DNA of 6,097 nt from an uncultured Oscillospiraceae bacterium (GTDB lineage Bacteria; Bacillota; Clostridia; Oscillospirales; Acutalibacteraceae). Under the pieces are notes generated by a model. The model was not told the origin of the DNA and ran no database searches. It saw only the letters and a list, made by a program, of their open reading frames with translations. Positions 5,842 to 6,097 of this stretch are shown here, piece by piece. The number at the start of each line of letters is the position of its first letter. The stretch's first letter is position 1. The stretch covers positions 1 through 6,097 of the forward strand of contig USBP01000102.1 in assembly GCA_900552985.1 (NCBI GenBank), given 5' to 3'. The position numbers and the translations under genes were made by a program.

Positions 5842-6042
5842 CGCCCTTCTTGAGAGGGCCCCGGACCTTGAAAATTAAACAACGAGAAGAAACAGAAGAA
5901 ACCCTGAGATTTTTTTGAAGGTTTCGAGAGAAACTTGTGGGTACTCCATCGGAGACGATGAGGTACAAAGAGATGCGCTAGCATCGAGTGAGCGATTGAG
6001 CTCTGAGATAGATTGAAGCAGCGGAAGCTGATTTGATATCAT
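5842..6042 (+). promoter_or_regulatory. rRNA operon leader RNA
   Basis: This leader of about 200 nt runs from the P2 start to the 16S 5' end. Near its start GCCCT (5843-5847) can pair with AGGGC (5855-5859). CTTGAAAATTAAAC (5867-5880) resembles the conserved sequence in Firmicutes rRNA leaders and spacers that includes the boxA-type antitermination region. Further hairpins are GTTTC-GAGA-GAAAC (5921-5934), a stem from GTAC (5941-5944) to GTAC (5963-5966) closed by a GAGA loop, GATGC/GCATC (5972-5985), GAGC/GCTC (5990-6003) and CAGC-GGAA-GCTG (6019-6030). The 3' part should also hold one arm of the 16S processing stem, whose partner lies outside the window. Confidence 0.5.
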
Positions 6043-6097
6043 ATTTTAGAGAGTTTGATCCTGGCTCAGGACGAACGCTGGCGGCGTGCCTAACACA
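6043..6097 (+). rRNA. 16S ribosomal RNA, 5' end (3' partial)
   Basis: AGAGTTTGATCCTGGCTCAG (6050-6069) is the universal 16S 5' sequence, followed by GACGAACGCTGGCGGCGTGC and CTAACACA. Aligning GAGTTTGATC to E. coli positions 9-18 puts the mature 5' end at about 6043, within a few bases. Only about 55 nt are present and the gene continues past the right edge. The variant bases (GACGAACGC, GTGCCTAACACA) fit Clostridia, more like Oscillospiraceae than Lachnospiraceae, but this is too short for firm placement. Confidence 0.5.

Noticed and set aside
5910..5916. Run of seven Ts in the rRNA leader as a terminator
   Set aside because: No stable hairpin ends directly before it, and the run is inside the loop of a possible stem.
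5627..5984. Two overlapping 113-codon open frames on the minus strand across the rRNA control region
   Set aside because: They cross rRNA promoters and leader and have low-complexity translations from the purine-rich tract, so they are not genes.
1..6097. Search by eye for insertion sequences, CRISPR repeats, tRNAs, toxin-antitoxin pairs or phage genes
   Set aside because: None seen; the window is explained by housekeeping and signalling genes plus an rRNA operon start.

Overview
The window looks like chromosomal DNA of a low-GC-lineage (Firmicutes) anaerobe of class Clostridia, probably an Oscillospiraceae/Ruminococcaceae-type organism. Four things suggest this: the first bases of a 16S rRNA gene at the right edge (GACGAACGCTGG, then GCGTGCCTAACACA), strong AGGAGG-type ribosome binding sites, a YgiQ-family radical SAM protein of Clostridia type, and a ComEC-like metallo-beta-lactamase protein paired with a DUF3006 protein. 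The family placement rests on only about 55 nt of 16S and on protein style, so it is tentative.

Layout. Positions 1-2984 hold a plus-strand gene set. It starts with a YgiQ-family radical SAM protein whose 5' end lies outside the window. Next is an N-terminally anchored ComEC/Rec2-like MBL-fold hydrolase whose start overlaps the ygiQ end by 50 nt, and then a 76-residue DUF3006 protein. Positions 2985-3289 are a convergent intergenic region with no gene but several inverted repeats, including a GC-rich hairpin at 3003-3028 that looks like the shared terminator. Positions 3290-5574 hold a minus-strand two-component system: a membrane histidine kinase with a TTG start, followed 59 nt later by an OmpR/PhoB-type response regulator. 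A good sigma-A promoter (TTAACT, 17 nt, TATAAT) precedes the kinase.

Positions 5641-6042 are the divergent control region of a ribosomal RNA operon. A purine-rich, G-run-rich stretch is followed by two similar tandem promoters (P1 at 5715-5744, P2 at 5807-5835), then a structured leader of about 200 nt, then the 16S 5' end at about 6043. The 16S gene runs out of the window.

How the parts relate. The kinase and regulator form one signalling pair, and its signal and targets cannot be read from the sequence. The MBL and DUF3006 proteins form a recurrent Firmicutes pair of unknown function, translationally linked here to ygiQ. The rRNA operon is an independent unit that fires away from the two-component operon. 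Nothing in the window looks like a mobile element, CRISPR array, phage or defence system. The observations most worth checking are the duplicated rrn promoters, the leader RNA with mutually exclusive hairpins, the structured convergent intergenic region and the MBL-DUF3006 pair.
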